Under the pieces are notes generated by a model, which was given only the letters and a program-made list of their open reading frames with translations, was not told the origin of the DNA and did not search any database. 35,248 nt of DNA. It comes from an uncultured Eubacteriales bacterium. GTDB taxonomy: Bacteria > Bacillota > Clostridia > Peptostreptococcales > Anaerovoracaceae. The stretch covers positions 1-35,248 of the forward strand of contig USBT01000008.1 in the NCBI GenBank assembly GCA_900553025.1. The letters are read 5' to 3'. Position 1 is the first letter of the stretch; every line of letters starts with the position of its first letter. A program made the position numbers and the translations under genes. Below are positions 15,069 to 23,091 of this stretch, piece by piece.

Positions 15069-16097
15069 ATGAATAAGAATAATATCGATAGAGTTCATGA
15101 TGATGTTTTTAATAATATAAAAACATTGATGGATTCGGCAAGGAATAAAGCTGCAAGAGAAGTCAATAATATTTTGGTGCAAACTTACTGGGAGATTGGG
15201 CGCATTATCGTAGAAGATGAGCAAGGTCATTCAGAGAGAGCAGAGTATGGAAAAGAGCTTATAAATGACTTGTCAAGACAGCTTACAAAGGAATATGGTA
15301 AGGGATTTTCTAAGTCTAATTTATTTAATATGAGAAACCTATATTTATCATATCCAATATTCCAGACACTGTCTGGAAAATTGACCTGGTCCCATTATTG
15401 CGAACTCTTATCCATTACCGATGAGAAAAAGCGAAGCTTCTACGAAAAAGAAAGCATCAATGCAAATTGGTCGGTAAGAGAACTAAAAAGACAAATAAAA
15501 ACCTCCCTTTTTGAAAGATTGCTCTTATCAGCTGGAGAGGAAAATAAGGGAAAAGTTCTAGACCTAGCTCTAAAGGGCAATGAAATAAATAAGGCATCTG
15601 ACCTTGTAAAAGACCCTTATGTATTTGAATTTCTAGGCTTACCAGAAGAAAAGCCAATGATGGAAAGTGATTTAGAAAAAGCACTTATAAACCATATTGA
15701 AAAATTCTTGCTTGAACTTGGTAAGGGTTTTATGTATGTAGGCAGCCAACAAAGAGTAACACTTGGCAATACGCACTATTATGTGGACATGGTATTTTAT
15801 AATAAAATATTAAAGTCTTATGTCTTAATTGAACTAAAAACAAGCAAACTAATGCCAGAAGCAGTTGGTCAAATAAATATGTATCTCAATTATTATAAAT
15901 CAGAAGTAAATGATGAGATGGACAATGAGCCAATAGGAATAATATTGTGTACTGATAAAGACGAGGTACAAGCAGAGTACGCCTTAGGAAGCTTATCGAA
16001 TAAAATATTCGCATCAAAATACACTTTGTATATCCCAAACAGGGAAGAGCTAGAACTACAAGTAGAAAAAGTGATTGAAAAATACAAGGAAAAATAA
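15069..16097 (+). CDS. YhcG-family PDDEXK nuclease (DUF1016)
   Basis: A 342-residue protein with the two-part YhcG layout: an N-terminal helical domain (about 10-150) with QTYWEIGRIIVEDEQ, YGKELINDLS and GFSKSNLFNMRNLY, and a C-terminal PDDEXK nuclease fold (about 190-335). The likely catalytic residues are D in HYYVDMVFYN and E-x-K in YVLIELKTS, then the conserved Gln in AVGQINMYLNYY. These proteins are often found with restriction-modification or mobile genes, and the biological role is not settled. Here it stands alone between two terminators, with a weak upstream AAGAGGTG site. Its lack of partners suggests recent gain or decay of a larger locus. Confidence 0.9.
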   Translation: MNKNNIDRVHDDVFNNIKTLMDSARNKAAREVNNILVQTYWEIGRIIVEDEQGHSERAEYGKELINDLSRQLTKEYGKGFSKSNLFNMRNLYLSYPIFQTLSGKLTWSHYCELLSITDEKKRSFYEKESINANWSVRELKRQIKTSLFERLLLSAGEENKGKVLDLALKGNEINKASDLVKDPYVFEFLGLPEEKPMMESDLEKALINHIEKFLLELGKGFMYVGSQQRVTLGNTHYYVDMVFYNKILKSYVLIELKTSKLMPEAVGQINMYLNYYKSEVNDEMDNEPIGIILCTDKDEVQAEYALGSLSNKIFASKYTLYIPNREELELQVEKVIEKYKEK

Positions 16098-16107
16098 ATT
16101 ATTAAGG

Positions 16108-16137
16108 AGAAGTAGAGAAAAATCTGCTTCTTTTTTT
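16108..16137 (+). terminator. Terminator of the YhcG-family gene
   Basis: Nine-bp stem AGAAGTAGA/TCTGCTTCT (one G-T pair), 6-base loop, followed by seven T. It is 10 bases past the stop codon. The stretch 16138-16262 after it is AT-rich and shows nothing else. Confidence 0.9.
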
Positions 16138-16262
16138 ATTGGAGCACAATTATAACATTATATTAGACAATACTCAGGTCTTGTTTCCTCACAGCGGCAC
16201 TGAATTTTTTTCTATTTTTTATCCGTTAGTGTAAAATAATTGCGCAGTTAAAAAAGATTATA

Positions 16263-16291
16263 TTGACAATTGCTAACATAAAAACTATCAT
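16263..16291 (+). promoter_or_regulatory. Promoter of the candidate RNA unit
   Basis: TTGACA (16263-16268), a 17-base spacer, and TATCAT (16286-16291). Transcription would start near 16298, more than 500 bases before the next start codon. Confidence 0.75.
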
Positions 16292-16397
16292 TATGTTATA
16301 AAGTTTAACATTTTTGAATCCAGAGGAACGCAAAAGAGAGAGCTCAAGGGTGGAACCTTGTAGCAATTGCACCAGCCTAGATTATTTAAGCAAGTAT

Positions 16398-16483
16398 GAT
16401 TTTGACTTTATGGATATAGTCTACCTCAAAAAATAATTAGTAGTCTATACCGTAATTATAAAGGAGTCCATAAAATCAAAATC
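16398..16483 (+). repeat. Nested inverted repeat
   Basis: Outer 17-base arms (16398-16414 and 16467-16483) pair at 16 of 17 positions: GATTTTGA-c-TTTATGGA against TCCATAAA-a-TCAAAATC. An inner pair TATAGTCTAC (16415-16424) and GTAGTCTATA (16440-16449) matches at all but the central position. The unpaired CCGTAATTATAAAGGAG lies on one side only. Confidence 0.75.
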
Positions 16484-16638
16484 GATATTCAACTGTGGAT
16501 TGCAGTTTGAATCAATTAGATGACGGGCTGACTGTATTGTGGAGAAAATTCAAATAGCCATTGTTCAAACAAAAGCTTGAATGAGAAGGATGAATTTTTG
16601 AAGAAGCATAGCCAGGAGACTTATTCAAACAAAGATAT

Positions 16639-16680
16639 AAACATCTTTTTTGCGTTGGATTTGTGAAAAAGATGTTTTTT
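16639..16680 (+). terminator. Strong terminator before the surface-protein gene
   Basis: Perfect 12-bp stem AAACATCTTTTT/AAAAAGATGTTT with a 15-base loop and a T-run of six. It stands 125 bases before the surface-protein start, so it ends the upstream RNA unit or attenuates the gene. Confidence 0.85.
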
Positions 16681-16712
16681 ATGTGATTTGATTCAAGTAA
16701 CTTTAATGGAGT

Positions 16713-16742
16713 TTGAATTAATCTTTAGGTAAAGTCTATATC
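16713..16742 (+). promoter_or_regulatory. Possible own promoter of the surface-protein gene
   Basis: TTGAAT (16713-16718), 18-base spacer, TATATC (16737-16742). The -10 box overlaps one arm of an imperfect repeat GTCTATAT/ATATGGAC (16734-16766). Confidence 0.4.
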
Positions 16743-16804
16743 TAATTAAGTACACTCGAATATGGACTAAGTAGGAAATTTATTGTAGTAGAAAGGAATA
16801 GGAT

Positions 16805-19800
16805 ATGTTAGGGGGAAAAAGTGCATTTATGAAGCGTCTATCCGTGCTGATGATGGTAATGTTTATAATACTTTCCATGATTCCACAAGCAGCAACGCAG
16901 GCTTTTGCGGAAACAAAAGATGCTGGCAACGCAGGTACTCTGGGTAAAGCACATGTGATTGTCGAAAATAAAACATTCAGTAAAACTGACGGGGCTAATT
17001 GGAGTGGGGTTCTTGTAGATACAGATATAAATATTCAAGAAAACTCCACTATGATGAGCTTGATATTGGCTGCTTTAGATAGTGTTGGAGCGAAGCAGGA
17101 AGGTGCAGAAAACAACTACATAAAGTCAATTAACGATCTTTCTGAAAAGGAGGGAGGCGATGGTTCTGGCTGGATGGCAACATTGAATGATTGGTTTGTC
17201 AATCGTGGACTTTTAGAATTTTCAGCAAAAAAAGGCGACATATCAGACGGAGATCTGATACATGTCCAATATACAAAGGATTTAGGTGCAGATCTTGGTG
17301 GTAAGTATGGTGACGATGATAGAACCGTCAAAATGATAACATTCAGCTCTGGAAAAGTTGAGCCAGCATTTGAAAAAGACATTCACCAGTACACGCTTAC
17401 AGTCCCTAAAGGAATTGATAAAATAAAAGTTACACCTACTGCTAGTAATAAAAACTACCAAGTGAAAACATTCGTAGGGGATACAGAATATAAAAGAACT
17501 AAATATATTCCAATCAGTGATGGAACAAGGATTAATGTCAAATGCGGAGATAAAAACTGGCCATCAATGAGCCCTATGGGAGATGCCCAAGAATACGAAT
17601 TTACAGTAAAAAAAGAAACTGATTCAGCAAAAAATCTCTATCTTGAGGATATGGACTTCAGATCCGCAATAGGATTTGCTGCCAGTGGCACAAAGTACAA
17701 AATGTCACCAGAATTTTCTAGCGATGTTTTTGAATATACTCTTGATATTGCAGATTGCAAATATTTGATGGGCATGTATGCCTTGCTAAAAGAAGACACC
17801 CCAAGTGATGTAAAGATGAGTTTACATTATAAGGATCCTGAGACAGATGAAGAAAAATCCATGGATATAAAATCAGGAGCAATCAAAGCTGGATGGAACA
17901 TGAATGTCAATTCAGTTAAACAAACTCTTGCTTATAGCTCTCTAAAAGGAGCTGATTTAAACCTAAGGGTCGGAACAGATACCGATTTTGTTACATATAC
18001 TTTTCATATCAAAAGATATGCATCCTTAAAAACACTTGAGATAAAAGACGGCGAAGGCAAAAAAATTGACCACAAAGTTGCTAAATACAAAAATGGTACT
18101 GAAAAGATAAAAGAAGACACTATATCAGTTCCTAAAGATATTGAGCTAGAACTCATCGCTGAAGCTGGCAACTCTGATTCAAAAGTTAAGATAAATGGTC
18201 AGGAAACCACTAAGACAAAATTTAAACCTACATGGAACAAGGAAAAATCTGATATAGAAATTAGTGTAAGTGATCCTCTAAATAATAAGGACGACATTTA
18301 CGTATTACATTTATTGCAGATTCCTAATTCCATTGAAATAACGTCCCCACCTTCCAAAACGGAGTATAAATTTGGTGAAAAATTTGATCCTACAGGAATG
18401 GTGGTTAAGGCTAACTTTGGAACAGAAAGTAGGGTTCTTACGCAGGAAGAATATTCGATAAAACCTGAAAGATTAAATGCTGACACTATAAAAGAAGTAG
18501 AAATTTCATATAGAAACATGTCTGTAAAGCAACCCGTTAAGGTTAGTTTCACAGAGGCTAAGATGCAGGGTTCTGGCACAGAGAAAGACCCTTGGATAAT
18601 AAAAAATGTCGATCATCTAAAGAGCATCTCTGCCATGGTAGAAATGAAAAAAACATCCTACGAGGGGAAATATTTTAAGATTGATAGAGATATCACATTG
18701 CCAACAAATTGGACTCCTATAGGAATTTCAAATAGAGATGTTAAAGCATTCTTTGCAGGAAACATAGATGGAAATAATAAGACAATTACAATTCCTCGTG
18801 GAGAAAGTACAATGCTTGGTTATACACATTCAGCAAGCCTCAAAAACTTAAATATCTATGGAGAAAGAATTGAGGGAACTGGAGTTGTTAAGACCTACGC
18901 CACAGGAACTCCAGGTCCATGTATTAACATAGAAAATGTTACACTTAAGGCAGGTACCAATACTACTAAATCTGGATTTATCGGTGGATATTCACATGGA
19001 AATGCCACAATAAATATTAGAAATTGCACTGTTGAGAAAGGTGTTACCGTTGGATGCGACGGCAACGAGAGTTATGTTGGGTCATTTGGGGGAGAATATA
19101 ATGGTTCTATAGATGGATGTGTAAGCTATGCAACAGTCAAAGGCAAGAGTTTTGTCGGAGGAATTCTTGCAGATAAGGGGCAAACGATGGGGCCTTGTAT
19201 AGTTAGAAACTGTAAATTCTATGGAAATATTGAAGCTACAGGAGATTATGTCGGCGGCATAATGGGTTGTGGCTATGGCGGAACTGTTTGGGGGTGGCAT
19301 TCTGCACCAAACTCACCTTTGCCATCTATTCAGAATTGCATCATGGAAGGAAACGTCAAAGGCAGAAAGGGCGTTGGTGGTATTCTAGGAGCAGAATGTG
19401 CGACAATGACAGATGTAAACAACGGAATTGGTCTGATACAAAATAATTTTGTGACAGGAAAAATTACAGGGGAATCTAGCGTAGGAGGAATCGTAGGTCT
19501 CCTAGAAAATATGGGAATGTATTTTATTATACAAAACAATTATTATGCTAAGAATGACAATCTTCCATGGATTGGAAAGGCTAAAGCAGTTAATCCTGAC
19601 AGAAAAGATGATCCAATTGGCAAAGGTGCTAACGCTATTGGAAAAGCAATATCAAAAGATGATATAACTAACGATGTTTTATTCCAAAATTTAATACGAG
19701 GATTCAATAGTTTGCCATGGATTAGCGAAGGTGGAACTCCAGTGCTTTCTGATGGCAGGTATGTAACCGAGATAAAAACAACTGCTATATTTAATCTAAG

Positions 19801-21355
19801 CCCTGAAATAATAAATAGATACGATTATAATAAAGTAAATAATTTTAAATTCACTATTAACTACTCTGATGGAACGAAAGAAGAAGTTTCTTCAACCGAT
19901 GGTATATTAATAAACTGTGACCCTGCAATTACTGGCAAGAGAATGGCATACTTCGTATATAAAAATATGATGTGTCCATTCGCAGTGGATGTTCAAACCA
20001 AAGAAAACAAGACAGGCGAAATACCTAAGACTGTGAGGTTTAGAATATTGGGAGATACATTGCATGATATAGATGATGAGAATTACCACAGCATTGAAAA
20101 TGGCAAATTAAATCAATGGGGTCAAACCATAGAATTTATGATTGCAAAAGAAGCGACCGCTAAAGACATTATCGAAAGAGGCTCAGATGCACTTGGTGTT
20201 AAGGTGGACTTGGGAATATCTTCTGCCACCAAAAATACTTCTATGCTCCGTTCTCCTACAGAAAGTTCAGAAGAAGTGAAGTCAGCAACATATAGAGATG
20301 GTATTACTTTAAATAATGAATCAAACAAACAAGCTGACGGCAATGGATATGGTTCTTGGAGAGTTAAAATCAACGACAAGATTGATTCTGAGTTTGCTAA
20401 TAAAATCGTAGAGGATAAATCGGAGGTACTGCTATACTTTGAAAATGACGTAACTCTTGAGAGAGTTATTCCTATACTATCCGATATTGAAAAAACTTTG
20501 ACAAATGGAGTTAATCTTGATAACAAGGATTCTGTTAAAGCAATGTCTAAGAAAGTAAAAATGCTTAGTCCGTTTGCAACTAAAAAACTGAAATCTGACG
20601 ATAGGTCTAAAATATTAGAAATGGCAGAAAATACAGTAACAGAAGCAAGCACTTTAGCAAACAAAATCGAGGTCATTGAGGAAGTTACAAAAGAAAATCT
20701 TGAAGAGGTAGAAGCACTTGTAAAACGCTATGAACAAGCAAATGAAGAGGTGAAAAAACTAATTCCAGACACATTAAAAAATAAGATTGAAGCAATGAAA
20801 AAGAAGGCTCCAATCATAAAACATGTAATCGACTTTGAGAAACGCGTAGAAAACATAGGAAATGTAACTCTTGAGAAGGCTCCTTTAATTTTAGCACTTA
20901 ATACAGAGTTTAGAGCAATGACAGAAGAGGAATCAAACGAAATCTCCAAAGAGGTCAAGACTACATTGAAAAACGCAATAGAGGCACTTTCCAAACAAAG
21001 AGTCAATGATATTCAAACAAGAGTATCAAAGCTAGGATATATCGACAGTAAAAATGTTATCGAAGCTGAAAAACTTGTTAAAGATTTTAAATCCTTGAGT
21101 GACGAGGAAAAAGCAATGCTTTCAATAGAAACAGCAGCTAAAATCAAAGAAATAGAGATGAATATTGCCGAGATAAGAAAAGCTGAAAAAGACAAAACAA
21201 AAAAACAGCAAGACGCTCGTGAATCAAGGGATACTGCAACTTATATAAAAAATATAATATCAACTGGAGATCAAACTATTCCACTATCATCGCTATTACT
21301 ACTACTTTTTGCAAGTTCAACTACAGTCATGTTAGTAAGAAGAAATAAGAAATAA
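16805..21355 (+). CDS. Large secreted, wall- or membrane-anchored multidomain surface protein
   Basis: A 1516-residue protein. Order: signal peptide (1-35, cleavage after AFA); a DUF4430-like domain (about 48-157, with the GSGWMATLNDWFVNRG turn); two cadherin-like beta-sandwich segments (about 175-405, each with (Y/E)YTL and EFTV strands); an Ig-like Big_3-type domain (about 505-582, KTEYKFGEKFDPTGM); a right-handed-helix region with GLUG-type repeats (about 590-915, SFVGGI, DYVGGI, GVGGI, SVGGI); another Ig-like segment (985-1065); a second DUF4430-like segment (1075-1215); four helical repeats of about 60 residues (1218-1465); then STGD, a hydrophobic stretch and RRNKK. The C-terminus looks like a degenerate sortase signal (IISTGD, no LP). 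Adhesion or ligand binding is inferred. Confidence 0.85.
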   Translation: MLGGKSAFMKRLSVLMMVMFIILSMIPQAATQAFAETKDAGNAGTLGKAHVIVENKTFSKTDGANWSGVLVDTDINIQENSTMMSLILAALDSVGAKQEGAENNYIKSINDLSEKEGGDGSGWMATLNDWFVNRGLLEFSAKKGDISDGDLIHVQYTKDLGADLGGKYGDDDRTVKMITFSSGKVEPAFEKDIHQYTLTVPKGIDKIKVTPTASNKNYQVKTFVGDTEYKRTKYIPISDGTRINVKCGDKNWPSMSPMGDAQEYEFTVKKETDSAKNLYLEDMDFRSAIGFAASGTKYKMSPEFSSDVFEYTLDIADCKYLMGMYALLKEDTPSDVKMSLHYKDPETDEEKSMDIKSGAIKAGWNMNVNSVKQTLAYSSLKGADLNLRVGTDTDFVTYTFHIKRYASLKTLEIKDGEGKKIDHKVAKYKNGTEKIKEDTISVPKDIELELIAEAGNSDSKVKINGQETTKTKFKPTWNKEKSDIEISVSDPLNNKDDIYVLHLLQIPNSIEITSPPSKTEYKFGEKFDPTGMVVKANFGTESRVLTQEEYSIKPERLNADTIKEVEISYRNMSVKQPVKVSFTEAKMQGSGTEKDPWIIKNVDHLKSISAMVEMKKTSYEGKYFKIDRDITLPTNWTPIGISNRDVKAFFAGNIDGNNKTITIPRGESTMLGYTHSASLKNLNIYGERIEGTGVVKTYATGTPGPCINIENVTLKAGTNTTKSGFIGGYSHGNATINIRNCTVEKGVTVGCDGNESYVGSFGGEYNGSIDGCVSYATVKGKSFVGGILADKGQTMGPCIVRNCKFYGNIEATGDYVGGIMGCGYGGTVWGWHSAPNSPLPSIQNCIMEGNVKGRKGVGGILGAECATMTDVNNGIGLIQNNFVTGKITGESSVGGIVGLLENMGMYFIIQNNYYAKNDNLPWIGKAKAVNPDRKDDPIGKGANAIGKAISKDDITNDVLFQNLIRGFNSLPWISEGGTPVLSDGRYVTEIKTTAIFNLSPEIINRYDYNKVNNFKFTINYSDGTKEEVSSTDGILINCDPAITGKRMAYFVYKNMMCPFAVDVQTKENKTGEIPKTVRFRILGDTLHDIDDENYHSIENGKLNQWGQTIEFMIAKEATAKDIIERGSDALGVKVDLGISSATKNTSMLRSPTESSEEVKSATYRDGITLNNESNKQADGNGYGSWRVKINDKIDSEFANKIVEDKSEVLLYFENDVTLERVIPILSDIEKTLTNGVNLDNKDSVKAMSKKVKMLSPFATKKLKSDDRSKILEMAENTVTEASTLANKIEVIEEVTKENLEEVEALVKRYEQANEEVKKLIPDTLKNKIEAMKKKAPIIKHVIDFEKRVENIGNVTLEKAPLILALNTEFRAMTEEESNEISKEVKTTLKNAIEALSKQRVNDIQTRVSKLGYIDSKNVIEAEKLVKDFKSLSDEEKAMLSIETAAKIKEIEMNIAEIRKAEKDKTKKQQDARESRDTATYIKNIISTGDQTIPLSSLLLLLFASSTTVMLVRRNKK

Positions 21356-21417
21356 TGTACAACTAAAATATAATTATATCTCTGTATAAAATTAGATAAA
21401 ACCCAAACAAAAAGTTT

Positions 21418-21462
21418 AATAAGCACCCCATACCATTTCATTCGGTAATTGGGGTGCTTATT
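21418..21462. terminator. Bidirectional terminator after the surface-protein gene
   Basis: Perfect 13-bp stem AATAAGCACCCCA/TGGGGTGCTTATT with an inner TACC/GGTA pair. T-rich sequence follows on the plus strand, and an AAACTTTTTG tail on the minus strand, so it can serve both this gene and the convergent CoA transferase gene. Confidence 0.85.
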
Positions 21463-21468
21463 ATTTGA

Positions 21469-21588
21469 CCAATGTTTTCGATTTTGGATTCAAATTCACC
21501 TTTCATGGCTTTTAATTGCATTCGATTTCGCCCTTCATGACTTTTGATTGCATTCAATTACTAAGCATTACGTTATTTGCACTCAATC
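21469..21588. repeat. Degenerate 30-32-bp tandem repeats
   Basis: Two clear 32-bp units (21499-21530 and 21531-21562) share CCTTCATGRCTTTTRATTGC followed by ATTCRATT, with weaker copies on each side (21469-21498 with ATTTTGGATTCAAATT; 21563-21588 with CATTACGTTATTTGCA). The array stops at the stop codon of the CoA transferase gene. Confidence 0.65.
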
Positions 21589-22893
21589 CTATCGCGGAAA
21601 TTCGCAATTATATCTTTCCTCGTATGCCTCAATTAGCTCTTCTCTAAAGTCTGGATGGGCAATGCTTATAAGTGCTTCCGCTCTCTTTTTGAGCGTCTTT
21701 CCTCTCATTTTTGCTATTCCAAATTCAGTAACAATATAATCGACGTCGTGATTTGTAGTTGTCACCATAGAGCCCTCAGTAATATCAGGAACTATCTTTG
21801 AAATCTTGCCATTTGATGTTGTTGACGGGAATGCTATGATTGATACACCCTCACTAGCCATTGCCGCACCTCTGACAAAATCGAGTTGACCCCCAACGCC
21901 CGAGAATATTTTGTGCCCCATTGTTCCTGCGACAACCTGTCCAGTCAAATCAACCTGTATAGCCGAGTTCAAACTCGTGATTCGTCTGTTTTTAGCAATA
22001 ACAGCAGGATTGTTTACAAAGTCGACACTCGCCATGTATATCGAGGGATTATTGTCGACAAAATCGTATAGCCTCTGCGTTCCCATAAGAAAAGTTGAAA
22101 CAGAAAGGTTAGGCATATATGATTTTCGCGAATTGTTGATAACACCATTTTCTATGAGGTCAATCACACCATCTGAAAACATTTCCGTATGCAGAGCGAG
22201 GTTTTTCTTATCCCCTAAGAATGTCAGGACCGCATCTGGTATAGCACCTATACCCAACTGAAGAACAGCCTCATCTTTGATAAGTGAAGCACAGTATTCT
22301 CCTATTTTCTTTTCAATGTCACCAATTTTAGGTGGCTGTAGCTCAGGCAACGGATGATGTGCCTCGACAATTGCATCAATTTCATTGATGTGAATCATTG
22401 AATTTCCCAGCGTTCTAGGCATATATTTGTTCACCTGTGCAATGACAATATCAGCCTCCTGAGCCGCTGGTCTTGTGTAATCTATTGAAACGCCGAAGCT
22501 ACAGTAGCCATGCTCATCTGGTGGTGTAACCATTATTAATGCAACGTTTACGTCTATGAGTTTTTCTCTAAATAGCTTTGGTACTTCGTGGAAAAATACG
22601 GGCGTAAATTCAGCAAATCCATTTTGAACCGCCTTTCGAGTGCTTCCACCTGCAAACAATGAGTTGTAAACAAAATGTCCCTCATATTTTTCCTTTGCTA
22701 ATTCGCCTGTAAATGGAACCATCTGAACAATTTCTACATCTTTATAGCTTCGATAGTTCTTGCTTAATGCTTCAACAAGTGCCTGCGGCTCTGCCATTGC
22801 GTGACCAAGTACAACGGTGTCACCACTTTTAATCAGCTTGACAGCTTCATCCGCCGTCATTTTTTTATTATTATATTTATCTTTCCAGTTCAT
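21589..22893 (-). CDS. Acetyl-CoA hydrolase/transferase family CoA transferase (butyryl- or 4-hydroxybutyrate-type)
   Basis: A 434-residue protein matching the butyryl-CoA:acetate / 4-hydroxybutyrate CoA-transferase group in length and motifs: MTADEAVKLIKSGDTVVLG start region, MVTPPDEHGYCSFGVS, QLGIGAIPDAV, the catalytic Glu237 in LHTEMFSDGV, and the GVGGQLDFVRGA loop that forms the oxyanion site. It moves CoA from an acyl-CoA to acetate in the cytoplasm and would serve butyrate-type fermentation; the substrate cannot be told from sequence. No partner pathway genes are next to it. The ATG at 22893 has no ribosome binding site; an in-frame TAA just upstream excludes a longer start. Confidence 0.9.
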   Translation of the reverse strand: MNWKDKYNNKKMTADEAVKLIKSGDTVVLGHAMAEPQALVEALSKNYRSYKDVEIVQMVPFTGELAKEKYEGHFVYNSLFAGGSTRKAVQNGFAEFTPVFFHEVPKLFREKLIDVNVALIMVTPPDEHGYCSFGVSIDYTRPAAQEADIVIAQVNKYMPRTLGNSMIHINEIDAIVEAHHPLPELQPPKIGDIEKKIGEYCASLIKDEAVLQLGIGAIPDAVLTFLGDKKNLALHTEMFSDGVIDLIENGVINNSRKSYMPNLSVSTFLMGTQRLYDFVDNNPSIYMASVDFVNNPAVIAKNRRITSLNSAIQVDLTGQVVAGTMGHKIFSGVGGQLDFVRGAAMASEGVSIIAFPSTTSNGKISKIVPDITEGSMVTTTNHDVDYIVTEFGIAKMRGKTLKKRAEALISIAHPDFREELIEAYEERYNCEFPR

Positions 22894-22910
22894 AGCTTAA
22901 ACACATGATT

Positions 22911-22928
22911 TCATTGAATTTGAATCAT
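22911..22928 (-). other. Five-codon upstream frame with the only good ribosome binding site
   Basis: On the minus strand AAGGAAGGAG is followed closely by ATG, a five-codon frame (Met-Ile-Gln-Ile-Gln) and TGA, ending 17 bases before the CoA transferase start. It may couple translation or be chance. Confidence 0.3.
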
Positions 22929-23018
22929 AACTCCTTCCTTATCCTAAATCACATATCGTTATTGATTGCAACAGATAATTCTCTGGCACTCAATATCTCT
23001 TAAGCCATATATACCCTG

Positions 23019-23047
23019 ATTATTCACTTATCATCAGTCATTTACAA
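23019..23047 (-). promoter_or_regulatory. Possible promoter of the CoA transferase gene
   Basis: On the minus strand TTGTAA (23042-23047), 17-base spacer, AATAAT (23019-23024). The match is moderate. Otherwise 22929-23091 shows nothing. Confidence 0.35.
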
Positions 23048-23091
23048 AATAATCTAAGCTTAAGCTAAATCATATAAGCGTGCCAGCCCCA

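Larger units (their letters stand above)
16298..16680 (+). ncRNA. Candidate non-coding RNA or long attenuated leader, unknown family
   Basis: A ~380-base stretch bounded by a good promoter and a strong terminator contains no credible reading frame. Its first 90 bases hold a small closed domain: AATCCAG/CTAGATT arms (16317-16383, one mismatch) around the hairpin CAAGG-GTGGAA-CCTTG. Next comes the nested inverted repeat at 16398-16483. The octamer GTTTGAAT (16505-16512) is complementary to ATTCAAAC (16623-16630), and a second GTTTGAAT lies past the terminator at 16711-16718, allowing two exclusive pairings. It may be a free RNA or a riboswitch-like leader of the surface-protein gene. It is not RNase P RNA, tmRNA, 6S or a riboswitch class I know. 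Confidence 0.45.

Noticed and set aside
16345..16360. T-box-like GGGTGGAACC
   Set aside because: The string resembles the T-box core, but no stem I or specifier lies upstream within the short distance to the promoter and the terminator is nearly 300 bases away; it also folds as a simple hairpin.
16411..16425. Group I intron S-like GGATATAGTC
   Set aside because: No matching P, Q or R elements in order and no exon sequence around it; the string is part of an inverted repeat.
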